Below, piece by piece: positions 45,775 to 53,733 of a stretch of DNA of 64,000 bases. The first letter of the stretch is position 1, and every line of letters begins with the position of its first letter. The stretch lies in NCBI RefSeq assembly GCF_900104115.1, contig NZ_FNJM01000001.1:265364-329363 (forward strand), written 5' to 3'. The position numbers and the translations under genes are program-made. The notes beneath the pieces are model-generated. The model was not told the origin of the DNA. It saw nothing but the letters and a program-made list of their open reading frames with translations, and did no database searches. This DNA is from Clostridium gasigenes (GTDB lineage Bacteria > Bacillota > Clostridia > Clostridiales > Clostridiaceae).

Positions 45775-46602
45775 CTAAAAATCTTCTTTAAGCTTTAATA
45801 AGCCTTCAGACATTTCTTCTTCTTGAGTACTATCAATAGAATCAATAGGATCAGTATCTACTCCGTCTGTTGTTAAATAGATATCCTTTGAACCTGGGCA
45901 GTAAACTGGACAATGCTTATATTTATATATTGAGAAGCAAAGCTTTAATACAAATTTTTCAGTGAAAGTATCGAATAGTCCATCTGGGCAGCCATGTCTA
46001 TTAAGAGCAAGTTCGCAAATAGAATATCCTTCTAATTCAGCAAATGCAGGTTTGTTTAAAGGCGTAAATTGATTATGAACTTTTGCACAATCAGCGTCTC
46101 CCATTATTCCTTTATCACAAACATTATCACCCATTGTGTTTTCAAGGAATACTTTTTCAGATTCTTCTTTCTCGTGTAAATGTCCAAGATCTAAGTGATG
46201 CAATGGAGTTGAGAAACAAAAAGGAACAATTACTTCTATATCTCTAACTTCATTTCTAACAACGGGACAACATACAGTAGTCCCTGGAGTTATAGGGGTT
46301 GTATACATAATATTTTTTTTAACAAAACCCTCAACTATTAATTGCTTGCATACAACTTTAGCTTGAGTAACAATAACTTTTCTTTGGATTTTTTTTATTT
46401 CAGAAAATCTTTCGTCACATGGAAATCTTACGTCATCAATAATCACTCCGCCAACATGGGCAAAACCAACTCTAACAGGAAGTTTTGCTTTTAGTGGATG
46501 AGAAGGCCAAGAAAAACCAGTATCATTACAATTTTTGGTAGTTATTTTTATAGTTTCATCATTACAATTAATATCAGAACATGGATTACAATTATTATTC
46601 AT
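45775..46602 (-). CDS. SPOCS-like spore-surface protein, copy 2
   Basis: The protein is 275 residues with the same domain order as copy 1 and copy 3: an N-terminal NCNPCSDINCND region, FPCDERFSEIKKIQRKVIVTQ, FVKKNIMYTTP and FTEKFVLKLCFSIYKYKHCPVYC. A stretch of 365 bases (46022-46386) is identical to 44843-45207 in copy 1. The start at 46602 is chosen because GAGGTGATTTTT precedes it; an in-frame extension of 17 codons lacks a site. It shares a duplicated upstream region, terminator and palindromic element with the other copies. Confidence 0.82.
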   Translation of the reverse strand: MNNNCNPCSDINCNDETIKITTKNCNDTGFSWPSHPLKAKLPVRVGFAHVGGVIIDDVRFPCDERFSEIKKIQRKVIVTQAKVVCKQLIVEGFVKKNIMYTTPITPGTTVCCPVVRNEVRDIEVIVPFCFSTPLHHLDLGHLHEKEESEKVFLENTMGDNVCDKGIMGDADCAKVHNQFTPLNKPAFAELEGYSICELALNRHGCPDGLFDTFTEKFVLKLCFSIYKYKHCPVYCPGSKDIYLTTDGVDTDPIDSIDSTQEEEMSEGLLKLKEDF

Positions 46603-46795
46603 AAAAATCACCTCATAATTTTTTTTAGTTACTTTTAAGATATAATACTGCAATATATAACTAGATGTTACAAATTTCTTGATATATTAATTGAGGTGAT
46701 TATTAATCTTCTAAAAGGATAGAGAATTTACTAAAATTAAATGTATAATTAGCAAATGGTAATAAACTTTTTTTTTATAAGTACTATAATAATAT

Positions 46796-46829
46796 AAAAA
46801 ACACAGAGTTATTGTAACTCTGTGTTTTT
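46796..46829 (-). terminator. Terminator after SPOCS-like copy 3
   Basis: The same AAAAAACACAGAGTTA stem is present, with its complement TAACTCTGTGTTTTT, and it ends in T on the minus strand. Confidence 0.8.
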
Positions 46830-46846
46830 ATACATTTAAATGAAAT

Positions 46847-46912
46847 AAGGCATTTTCAAAAAATAACTAGCCAATATACATCGAACCTTAGACTGCTACT
46901 TTTTCTGATGAC
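46847..46912. repeat. Dispersed palindromic element within the tandem array
   Basis: AAGGCATTTTCAAAAAATAAC at the left and GACTGCTACTTTTTCTGATG at the right form the arms. It is the counterpart of 45665-45728 and shows more substitutions. Confidence 0.7.
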
Positions 46913-46958
46913 TAATACTATTTAAATATTTAAATTGAAAAGTAAATAGTAGTTTAAT

Positions 46959-47777
46959 CTAAAAGTCTTCTTTAAGCTTTAATAAGCCTTCAGACATTTC
47001 TTCTTCTTGAGTATTATCAATAGAATCAGTATCTACTCCGTCTGTTGTTAAATAGAGATCCTTTGAACCTGGGCAGTAAACTGGACAATGTTTATATTTA
47101 TATATTGAGAAGCAAAGCTTTAATACAAATTTTTCAGTGAAAGTATCGAATAATCCATCTGGGCATCCATGTCTATTAAGAGCAAGTTCGCAAATAGAAT
47201 ATCCTTCTAATTCAGCAAATGCAGGTTTGTTTAAAGGTGTAAATTGATTATGAACTTTTGCACAATCAGCATCTCCCATTATTCCTTTATCACAAACATT
47301 ATCACCCATTGTGTTTTCAAGGAATACTTTTTCGGATTCTTCTTTCTCGTGTAAATGTCCAAGATCTAAGTGATGCAATGGAGTTGAGAAACAGAAAGGA
47401 ACAATTAATTCTATATCTCTAACTTCATTTCTAACAACGGGACAACATACAGTAGTCCCTGGAGTTATAGGGGTTGTATACATAATATTCTTTTGTATAA
47501 AGCCTTCAACTACTAATTGCTTGCATACAATTTTAGCTTGAGTGACAACAACTTTTCTTTGGATTTTCTTTATTTCAGAAAATCTTTCGTTATTTGGAAA
47601 TGTTACGTTATCAATAATTACATCACTAACATGAGCAAAACCAACTCTAACAGGAAGTTTTGCTTTTAGTGGATGAGAAGGCCAAGAAAAACCAGTGTCA
47701 TTACAATTTTTAACAGTTGTTTTTATGGTTTCATCATTACAATTAATATCAGAACATGGATTACAATTATTTTTCAT
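46959..47777 (-). CDS. SPOCS-like spore-surface protein, copy 3
   Basis: The protein is 272 residues, the most diverged of the three near its N-terminus: VIIDNVTFPNNERFSEI replaces VIIDDVRFPCDERFSEI, so one Cys is missing. The remaining blocks (IVCKQLVVEGFIQKNIMYTTP, VCCPVVRNEVRDIELIVPFCFSTP and FTEKFVLKLCFSIYKYKHCPVYC) are conserved. The start at 47777 follows GAGGTGATTTTT. As the most upstream gene on this strand it is first in the array. Role as for copy 1, inferred. Confidence 0.82.
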   Translation of the reverse strand: MKNNCNPCSDINCNDETIKTTVKNCNDTGFSWPSHPLKAKLPVRVGFAHVSDVIIDNVTFPNNERFSEIKKIQRKVVVTQAKIVCKQLVVEGFIQKNIMYTTPITPGTTVCCPVVRNEVRDIELIVPFCFSTPLHHLDLGHLHEKEESEKVFLENTMGDNVCDKGIMGDADCAKVHNQFTPLNKPAFAELEGYSICELALNRHGCPDGLFDTFTEKFVLKLCFSIYKYKHCPVYCPGSKDLYLTTDGVDTDSIDNTQEEEMSEGLLKLKEDF

Positions 47778-47919
47778 AAAAATCACCTCATAATTTTTTT
47801 TAGTTACTTTTAATATATAATACTGCAATATATAACCAGATGTTACAAATTTCTTGATATATTAATTCAGGTGATTATTAATCTTCTAAAAGGATAGAGA
47901 ATTTACTAAAGTTAAAGGT

Positions 47920-48429
47920 CTAATTAGAGAATTCCGGTAAGTAATTTACGGTGCCAGAAATATTTTGTAAAGAATTTTCTCTAAGTTCTAAAACCATGTA
48001 AGATTCATCTGAAACTTCGAAAGGAGATTTTATATTGAAGCTACTAGCCTTTTTGAAATCAAATTTTAAGTAGTAATCACTATGACCAAGGACTACTACA
48101 AATTTATAACCAAGGGCCTTAGCTAGGAGTAAGCCTTGATGGATTAATGCAGTACCTACACCTTGGTTTTGATAACTTGGCTTTACTGATAATGGCGCAA
48201 TGGCAAGTCCACCTAGGTAATCAATATCGCCTTTAACTATTATTTCACTAAAAAGTATATGACCTGCAATTTCATCAATATCTTCCGCAATTAATGAAAG
48301 TTCATTTATATGTCTTGGATTTTTTCGGATTTTTTCAACTAATTCTTTTTCAAAATTATTATTGAATGCTTCTTCTATAAGTAAATTAATTTCATTAAAA
48401 TCATTCGAATTTTCTCGTCTTAGTATCAT
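47920..48429 (-). CDS. GNAT family N-acetyltransferase
   Basis: This 169-residue cytoplasmic enzyme begins MILRRENSNDFNEINLLIEEAF and has the acetyl-CoA site LGGLAIAPLSVKPSYQNQGVGTALI (Q-x-x-G-x-G near residue 89). This is the pattern of YhbS-type GNAT acetyltransferases. The start follows GGTGATA. Substrate is unknown. It lies upstream of the spore-surface array but is probably transcribed separately. Confidence 0.86.
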   Translation of the reverse strand: MILRRENSNDFNEINLLIEEAFNNNFEKELVEKIRKNPRHINELSLIAEDIDEIAGHILFSEIIVKGDIDYLGGLAIAPLSVKPSYQNQGVGTALIHQGLLLAKALGYKFVVVLGHSDYYLKFDFKKASSFNIKSPFEVSDESYMVLELRENSLQNISGTVNYLPEFSN

Positions 48430-48571
48430 AAAATATCACCAATCCTTTTTCTATATTACATAATAATAGCTAAAAAAAATAATAAGTACAATATTTTTGT
48501 TTAAAAAAAATTAATTATGGAAAAATATACTATAAGGGATAAAAATAAATTTTTTATATAAATTATTAATG

Positions 48572-48597
48572 TTTTCACTAGAAAAAGGTAGTGAAAA
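48572..48597 (+). promoter_or_regulatory. Hairpin upstream of cation antiporter gene
   Basis: TTTTCACTA (48572-48580) pairs with TAGTGAAAA (48589-48597). No T-run follows. It may be a regulatory structure or an operator. Confidence 0.3.
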
Positions 48598-48659
48598 TGG
48601 TTGGAAAAGATATATAATATAAAAATATAATTATATATATAATAAAAGGAGAATCTTAA

Positions 48660-49631
48660 ATGAGTTATATTTTACTAATAATTGGATTTGTGCTTCTTAT
48701 TAAAGGGGCAGACATATTTGTAGATGGAGCATCTGAGATAGCTAAAAAGTTTAAAATACCAGAGATAATAGTTGGACTTACCATAGTATCTATAGGAACT
48801 AGTGCGCCAGAACTTGCGGTTAGTATAATTTCATCTTTAAAAGGCTCTAATGAAATAACAATGGGAAATATAATAGGATCAAATATATTTAATACACTTA
48901 TGGTTTTAGGTATAACATCAATAATAATGCCTATAGTAATAAAGAAGTCTAGTATAAGTAAAGATTTTATTATAACTGTAATAGTAGCAGTATTATTATT
49001 GGTACTTACTTTTGGAGACCTACTTTGGGGTGGAACTTCACAAATAAGTACATTAAATGGTATTGTATTATTAATTCTTTGTATAGGGTATTTATTATTA
49101 TTATTATTAGATACAAAGAAAAGTAATTCACTCGTTGAAAATATAGAAAGTGAAGAACCTCAAGAAGAAATAAAAATATTAACTTGTATAATAAAGATTT
49201 TGATTGGAGTTGCAGGAGTTGTTAGTGGTGGAGAAATGGTAGTAAATGCTGCTACAAATATAGCTACAACATTTGGAATGAGTCAAAAGCTTATTGGATT
49301 AACAATTATAGCTGTTGGAACATCATTACCAGAACTGGTTACATCGATTATAGCTGCAATTAAAGGAAAAAATGATATAGCTCTTGGAAATGTATTTGGA
49401 TCAAATATATTTAACATGCTCTTAATACTTGGAACAGCAGCAAGTATTAATCCAATACCAGTATTGCCACAACTTGGAATAGATCTCATATTTCTAATAG
49501 TTGTCACATTAATACTCGGAGGGTTTATGTTTGTTGGGAAAAAGGGTAATAGTAAATTAAGCAGAAAAGAAGGGCTAATTTTAGTTTTAATGTATGTAGT
49601 ATATATTATTTATATAGTAATTAGAAATTAA
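48660..49631 (+). CDS. Calcium/sodium antiporter (CaCA, YrbG-like)
   Basis: This 323-residue membrane protein has two inverted alpha-repeats, a hallmark of CaCA family exchangers: GTSAPELAVS with GSNIFNTLMVLG in the first half and GTSLPELVTS with GSNIFNMLLILG in the second. Ten or so hydrophobic helices surround a short acidic cytoplasmic loop (ENIESEEPQEEI). It exports Ca2+ in exchange for Na+ or H+. The start has AAAGGAGAA upstream. Confidence 0.92.
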   Translation: MSYILLIIGFVLLIKGADIFVDGASEIAKKFKIPEIIVGLTIVSIGTSAPELAVSIISSLKGSNEITMGNIIGSNIFNTLMVLGITSIIMPIVIKKSSISKDFIITVIVAVLLLVLTFGDLLWGGTSQISTLNGIVLLILCIGYLLLLLLDTKKSNSLVENIESEEPQEEIKILTCIIKILIGVAGVVSGGEMVVNAATNIATTFGMSQKLIGLTIIAVGTSLPELVTSIIAAIKGKNDIALGNVFGSNIFNMLLILGTAASINPIPVLPQLGIDLIFLIVVTLILGGFMFVGKKGNSKLSRKEGLILVLMYVVYIIYIVIRN

Positions 49632-49754
49632 TAAATAAACACATATAGTTTATATTTATTGCTAATTATAAACTCAGATGGTAATATTGATATAGAAAAA
49701 GAGTTTTAAGTAATAAATAGTATAAAATAAGAATAGTATTTAAGGATGACAAAT

Positions 49755-50198
49755 ATGAAAAATAAAATAAAATTTGATATAGGATATGAGCGATACAATG
49801 AGTTTAACCTAGTTATAATTATGCTTGCAACTATGGTTATTTTTTTGCCTATAATAGCTTATTTAATTAGACTCATAATACCTAATATGATTAGATGTTT
49901 TTATTATGAATTTACTTCTAACCCGTGTCCATTTTGTGGAGTAACAAGTGATATAAGAAATATAATTAAGGGAAACATATTTGCGCCTAAGTATAATATG
50001 ATTTCTATGCCTGTTCTAATATGTTCAGTTTTAGAAATAATAGGTAGGGTTAGTCTAATATGTAACAAAAGTAAGCTTAAATACATAGACTTAAGAGTGA
50101 ATGTTTTCAGAGTAGATTTTATATATCATGGCATTATATTTATGCTAATACTTATTTATATTTTAGCTTTTTTTATGTTTCATTTAAGAAGATTTTAA
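49755..50198 (+). CDS. DUF2752 family membrane protein
   Basis: This 147-residue protein has three to four hydrophobic segments and the DUF2752 motif CPFCGVTSDIRNIIKGN near 57-73. The motif has two Cys, as in other members. The start at 49755 follows AAGGATG. The neighbouring DUF4190 gene is 50 bases downstream on the same strand, and the two families often occur together. Confidence 0.82.
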   Translation: MKNKIKFDIGYERYNEFNLVIIMLATMVIFLPIIAYLIRLIIPNMIRCFYYEFTSNPCPFCGVTSDIRNIIKGNIFAPKYNMISMPVLICSVLEIIGRVSLICNKSKLKYIDLRVNVFRVDFIYHGIIFMLILIYILAFFMFHLRRF

Positions 50199-50248
50199 TT
50201 ACTTAAAATTACTTTGAAAAATATTAAAATAGAGGGGATGTTTTTAAT

Positions 50249-50497
50249 ATGGATATTGCAGCATTGGTTTTGGGAATAGTTGGAATGCTTTTTAGCTTTT
50301 TCTGCGGGTTTATAACTATGATAACGGCACCAATAGGATTAACACTTGGAATTATTGATTTAGTTAAAAAGAAAAAAGAAAATATGACAAACAATGGTAT
50401 GGCTATATCAGGGATAATACTTTGTAGTTTATCTTTAGTTATAGCTGTTATAATGTTTTTTGTATTGGCTTCTGTATTTAGTAGTTTATCTTATTAG
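50249..50497 (+). CDS. DUF4190 family small membrane protein
   Basis: This 82-residue protein has two hydrophobic segments flanking a KKKKENMTNNGMAISG loop, as in DUF4190 proteins. Function is unknown. The start has GAGGGGATG upstream. It is probably co-transcribed with the DUF2752 gene and is followed by a strong terminator. Confidence 0.82.
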   Translation: MDIAALVLGIVGMLFSFFCGFITMITAPIGLTLGIIDLVKKKKENMTNNGMAISGIILCSLSLVIAVIMFFVLASVFSSLSY

Positions 50498-50506
50498 AGA
50501 CATTTA

Positions 50507-50552
50507 AAAGAGGGGCTGGTAACATTAACTATGTTACCAGCCCCTCTTTATT
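50507..50552 (+). terminator. Strong intrinsic terminator
   Basis: A 19-bp GC-rich stem (AAAGAGGGGCTGGTAACAT with its complement) is followed by ATTAG. It ends the DUF2752-DUF4190 pair. Confidence 0.88.
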
Positions 50553-50684
50553 AGTAATTATTTTCTGAAGATAAATATGATTTAGAATACCATGAAAACC
50601 TTTAAATACAATAAATTCTAATTAATAAAAATTATTACAAAGTATTTCATTTTGAACAAAAGTATCATATAATTATATAAAATT

Positions 50685-50790
50685 AAGGCATCTGAAAAAA
50701 CAGTTAGTGAAATAACAGTTATGGTTCAAAATACATTAGCTTAATAACTAGTTATTTTTGATTAATAACTAGTTATTTTTGAATATGCCA
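50685..50790. repeat. Dispersed palindromic element with duplicated arm
   Basis: AAGGCATCTGAAAA is at the left and TTTTTGAATATGCC at the right. The right arm is tandemly duplicated: two identical 21-base units at 50741-50761 and 50762-50782. It lies 20 bases before the next gene start. Confidence 0.72.
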
Positions 50791-50810
50791 AAAACTACAT
50801 GGAGGAAATT

Positions 50811-52055
50811 ATGATAACTTTTTTAAAAAATGAAGCAGATAGATGTTTAATGTGCAAAAATCCAAGGTGTAAACAGCATTGTCCAATAAGCACACCTATA
50901 CCAGAAGTAATTGCATTATATAAAGAGGGCAAAATAAAGGAAGCTGGAGAAATGCTTTTTAAAAATAATCCTTTATCCTTAATATGTTCAATAGTATGCC
51001 CTCACGAAGAGCAATGCAAGGGGAATTGTATTAGAGGAATAAAAGGTGAACCGGTACATTTCTATGAAATAGAAAAGGAAATATCTACTGAATTTCTAGA
51101 AAAAGCAGAAATAATAGTTGAAAATAAATTAAAAGATAGAATAGCCATAATTGGTGGAGGCCCTGCAGGAATTACAATTGCATTTGTACTTGCAACTAAA
51201 GGATATAAAGTAACTATATTTGATAGTCATGAAAAAATAGGTGGAGTTTTAAGATATGGTATTCCAGAATTTAGACTTCCAAGAACTATTATAGATGAAC
51301 TTGAAAATAAGCTTATTCAAGTAGGTGTTAAGATAAGACCAAATACTTTAATAGGACCGGTTGTTACCTTAGATAAATTATTTAAAGATGGTTATAGTGC
51401 AGCGTTTATAGGTACAGGAGTTTGGAACCCAAGAACTTTAGATATAAAGGGAGAAACTTTAGGTAATTCGCATTATGCAATAGATTATTTGAAATCTCCA
51501 AGTGTATATAGATTAGGTACTAAAGTTTGTGTTATTGGAGCGGGAAATGTTGCTATGGATGCAGCTAGAACGGCAAAGCAAAATGGAGCAAAAGAAGTCT
51601 ATGTATTATATAGAAAAGGCGTTGAAGATATGCCGGCAACAAAAGTAGAAATAGAAGAAGCTAAGGCTGATGGAATTGAGTTTAAATTATATAAGGCTCC
51701 TCTTGAAATTACTGAAGAGGGAGTTAGATATATAGAAACTAAAAAAGTAGTTTTAGAAGATGGAAGGGTTGATTTAGTTTCAATAGAAGGTTCAGAAAAT
51801 ATATTTGAATGTGATTCTGTAATTATAGCTATTAGTCAATTACCTAAAAACAATATAGTAAATAACACTAAGGGGCTTGAAACTAATAAATCGGGATTGT
51901 TACTTGCAGATCATACGGGGCATACAACTAGAAATGGTGTTTTTGCATCTGGAGATGTAGTAACTGGAGCTAAAACTGTTGTTCAAGCTGTTGCAGATGC
52001 AAAAAATGTAGCAGAGGCTATAGATGAATATTGCAATAAACTTAGGGCACTTTAA
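50811..52055 (+). CDS. GltD-like NAD(P)-dependent iron-sulfur flavoprotein
   Basis: This 414-residue protein resembles the small subunit of glutamate synthase and related oxidoreductases. The N-terminal Fer4 domain has CLMCKNPRCKQHCP (Cys12, Cys15, Cys20, Cys24) and SLICSIVCPHEEQCKGNC, giving two clusters. The FAD-binding Rossmann site is IAIIGGGPAGITIAF; the NAD(P) site is VCVIGAGNVAMDAART. A C-terminal GVFASGDVVTGAKTVVQAV completes the family signature. The start at 50811 follows GGAGGA; an ATG at 50799 lies in that site. The partner large subunit is absent here, so the electron acceptor is unknown. Confidence 0.88.
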   Translation: MITFLKNEADRCLMCKNPRCKQHCPISTPIPEVIALYKEGKIKEAGEMLFKNNPLSLICSIVCPHEEQCKGNCIRGIKGEPVHFYEIEKEISTEFLEKAEIIVENKLKDRIAIIGGGPAGITIAFVLATKGYKVTIFDSHEKIGGVLRYGIPEFRLPRTIIDELENKLIQVGVKIRPNTLIGPVVTLDKLFKDGYSAAFIGTGVWNPRTLDIKGETLGNSHYAIDYLKSPSVYRLGTKVCVIGAGNVAMDAARTAKQNGAKEVYVLYRKGVEDMPATKVEIEEAKADGIEFKLYKAPLEITEEGVRYIETKKVVLEDGRVDLVSIEGSENIFECDSVIIAISQLPKNNIVNNTKGLETNKSGLLLADHTGHTTRNGVFASGDVVTGAKTVVQAVADAKNVAEAIDEYCNKLRAL

Positions 52056-52235
52056 AAAAATAACTAAGAAATTTTAATAGATGTTTTTTATTGGAAAATT
52101 ATATATTAATTACAATGAATTTTAAAATGAAATTAGAGCAAAATAGAATTATTAAGGAAGAGCAAGAAAATAACTAGCAGATAAGCTGGTAGATTTCTTG
52201 TTACATTCTTTAAATAATAAGGAGGTGTAGGTAAT

Positions 52236-52403
52236 ATGAGTAATGCTGAAGAAAAAACATCTTATAAAAATAATAAACATAGCGATGAATCTCGTTGTGG
52301 ACACAAACATTCAAAGGATGAAAGTTCTTCACATCAAGGCTCTCAACATGGTGATGAAAAAACAGCAACAAACAATGAATGGACTTCAACTAATTTAAAA
52401 TAA
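52236..52403 (+). CDS. Small His-rich protein
   Basis: A 55-residue open frame has an excellent ribosome site (AAGGAGGTG, about 9 bases before ATG). The product is polar, with several His and a single Cys (RCGHKHSKDESSSHQGSQHG). A terminator follows at 52482. Composition suggests metal binding, but there is no homology to support this. The frame is shorter than typical gene-caller limits. Confidence 0.62.
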   Translation: MSNAEEKTSYKNNKHSDESRCGHKHSKDESSSHQGSQHGDEKTATNNEWTSTNLK

Positions 52404-52481
52404 CCATGAATATTACAATATGAATTAAGCATCAAAATCATAATGTAAAACTAAAATAACTAAAATCAAATTAGTAATGTG

Positions 52482-52517
52482 AAAAGTGGATTCAATAATA
52501 TGAATCCACTTTTTTAT
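52482..52517 (+). terminator. Intrinsic terminator
   Basis: AAAAGTGGATTCA (52482-52494) pairs with TGAATCCACTTTT (52501-52513) and runs into further T. It follows the small His-rich gene by 79 bases. Confidence 0.85.
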
Positions 52518-52585
52518 GTTTTATATAAAATATTAATAATATATCTCAAAACATAAATATTAAATTTAAATTAGTAAGGAATATT

Positions 52586-53200
52586 TTATTTATTATCTTT
52601 AAAAGTAGTTAAAAAATTATTAAGTATTTTAGCTGTTAATCCCCAAATGACATAATCATTATAAATGTAAAATTGAGTTGGATAAGGAGAGGTCTTAAAT
52701 TTGTAATTAGGGTCTTGAATTAAATCAAAAGGAAAATCAGCACATCTATTAATACCGATAGTATTAATGTATTCTAAAGGAGCATATTTCAACAAAAAGT
52801 CTACGGGAACTAAAAATATATGATCAACCTCATCTTTGTTAATATGTAAATCTTCTATATTTTTTAACCAGCCAACATAAGGATTAATTATAAAATTAAA
52901 TGGAGATACAAATAAATCTAAAGGTGATATTATTTCTATATCATTATTATTTATTCCGAGTTCCTCACAAGTTTCACGAATAGCTGCATCATAGGTAGAT
53001 TCATTATTTTCAATCCCTCCACCTGGAAAACAAATTTCTCCAGGTTGTGCTCTTAGAGTTTTAGCTCTTACCTCAAAAAGTATATGTGTCTTATTATCCT
53101 TTTCTACTAAAGGTATTAAAATAGAATATTTCTTCATATTTTCAGCTCCATTAATATATGGAGTAAAGTTTTTAAACGCCTTATATAAATTTTCTTTCAT
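52586..53200 (-). CDS. NUDIX hydrolase, CoA pyrophosphatase-like
   Basis: This 204-residue cytoplasmic enzyme has a complete Nudix box, GGGIENNESTYDAAIRETCEELGI (cited in part: GGGIENNE and RETCEELGI), near residues 59-82. The flanking FEVRAKTLRAQPGEICFPGG is typical of CoA-pyrophosphatase (YeaB/NudL) members, which hydrolyse CoA or its derivatives. The start follows GAGGTGATTTT. It has no partner on the same strand nearby. Confidence 0.87.
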   Translation of the reverse strand: MKENLYKAFKNFTPYINGAENMKKYSILIPLVEKDNKTHILFEVRAKTLRAQPGEICFPGGGIENNESTYDAAIRETCEELGINNNDIEIISPLDLFVSPFNFIINPYVGWLKNIEDLHINKDEVDHIFLVPVDFLLKYAPLEYINTIGINRCADFPFDLIQDPNYKFKTSPYPTQFYIYNDYVIWGLTAKILNNFLTTFKDNK

Positions 53201-53373
53201 AAAATCACCTCATAAAAGTTTATAAATTAATAATATCAAAATATACTACATTATAAAACCTAAATAAGTTGATTTGATATTAAAAATAAAAATATGTATA
53301 TAATTTCAAAAAAGTGTCTAGAATAATAATGTAGGTAGTTAGTATAGGACAGCATACTATTTTGACTGACTAT

Positions 53374-53411
53374 AAGGCGTTATAACGTAAGTTATAACGC
53401 CTTTAATTTTA
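53374..53411 (+). terminator. Strong hairpin in gap before small membrane gene
   Basis: AAGGCGTTATAAC (53374-53386) pairs with 53391-53403 around a GTAA loop and is followed by TAATTTT. No known gene ends just upstream on the + strand. The 53201-53510 gap contains nothing else recognisable. Confidence 0.6.
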
Positions 53412-53510
53412 GGAAATTTTTTAAAAAGTAATATAATATGAAAGCTTATTCCTCTTTTATTGAAGTAGCATAGAATATAGTAAATACAGAATAAAGGAGG
53501 GGGACATACT

Positions 53511-53651
53511 GTGAGATTATTTCAAGTTAGTTTAATGATAACAATAGGAGTTCTTATGGCTATAATAGATGTTACTCCATATTTAAGAACTCAAAAAGCT
53601 ATAAAAAAAGCAAAAGAAGTAAAAGATACTCTTAAAAGTGATTTTAAATAA
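53511..53651 (+). CDS. Small membrane protein
   Basis: A 46-residue open frame starts with GTG at 53511 behind AAAGGAGGGGG. One hydrophobic segment (about 4-19, QVSLMITIGVLMAIIDV) is followed by a Lys-rich cytoplasmic tail (KAIKKAKEVKDTL). The excellent ribosome site and membrane layout support a real gene, but no family is recognised. The cell-shape-type gene begins 83 bases downstream, so they may be co-transcribed. Confidence 0.6.
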   Translation: MRLFQVSLMITIGVLMAIIDVTPYLRTQKAIKKAKEVKDTLKSDFK

Positions 53652-53733
53652 AATATAAATAGTTTTTTTTATAATGTCATGCTATAATGCAATTAGAAGT
53701 AATAAAAAAATCAATATTTATGGAGGAATTAAA

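Noticed and set aside
44566..47777. Metallothionein or ferredoxin-like role from the Cys-rich N-termini
   Set aside because: The Cys pattern does not match a known metal motif, and the remaining sequence follows a SPOCS-like block order.
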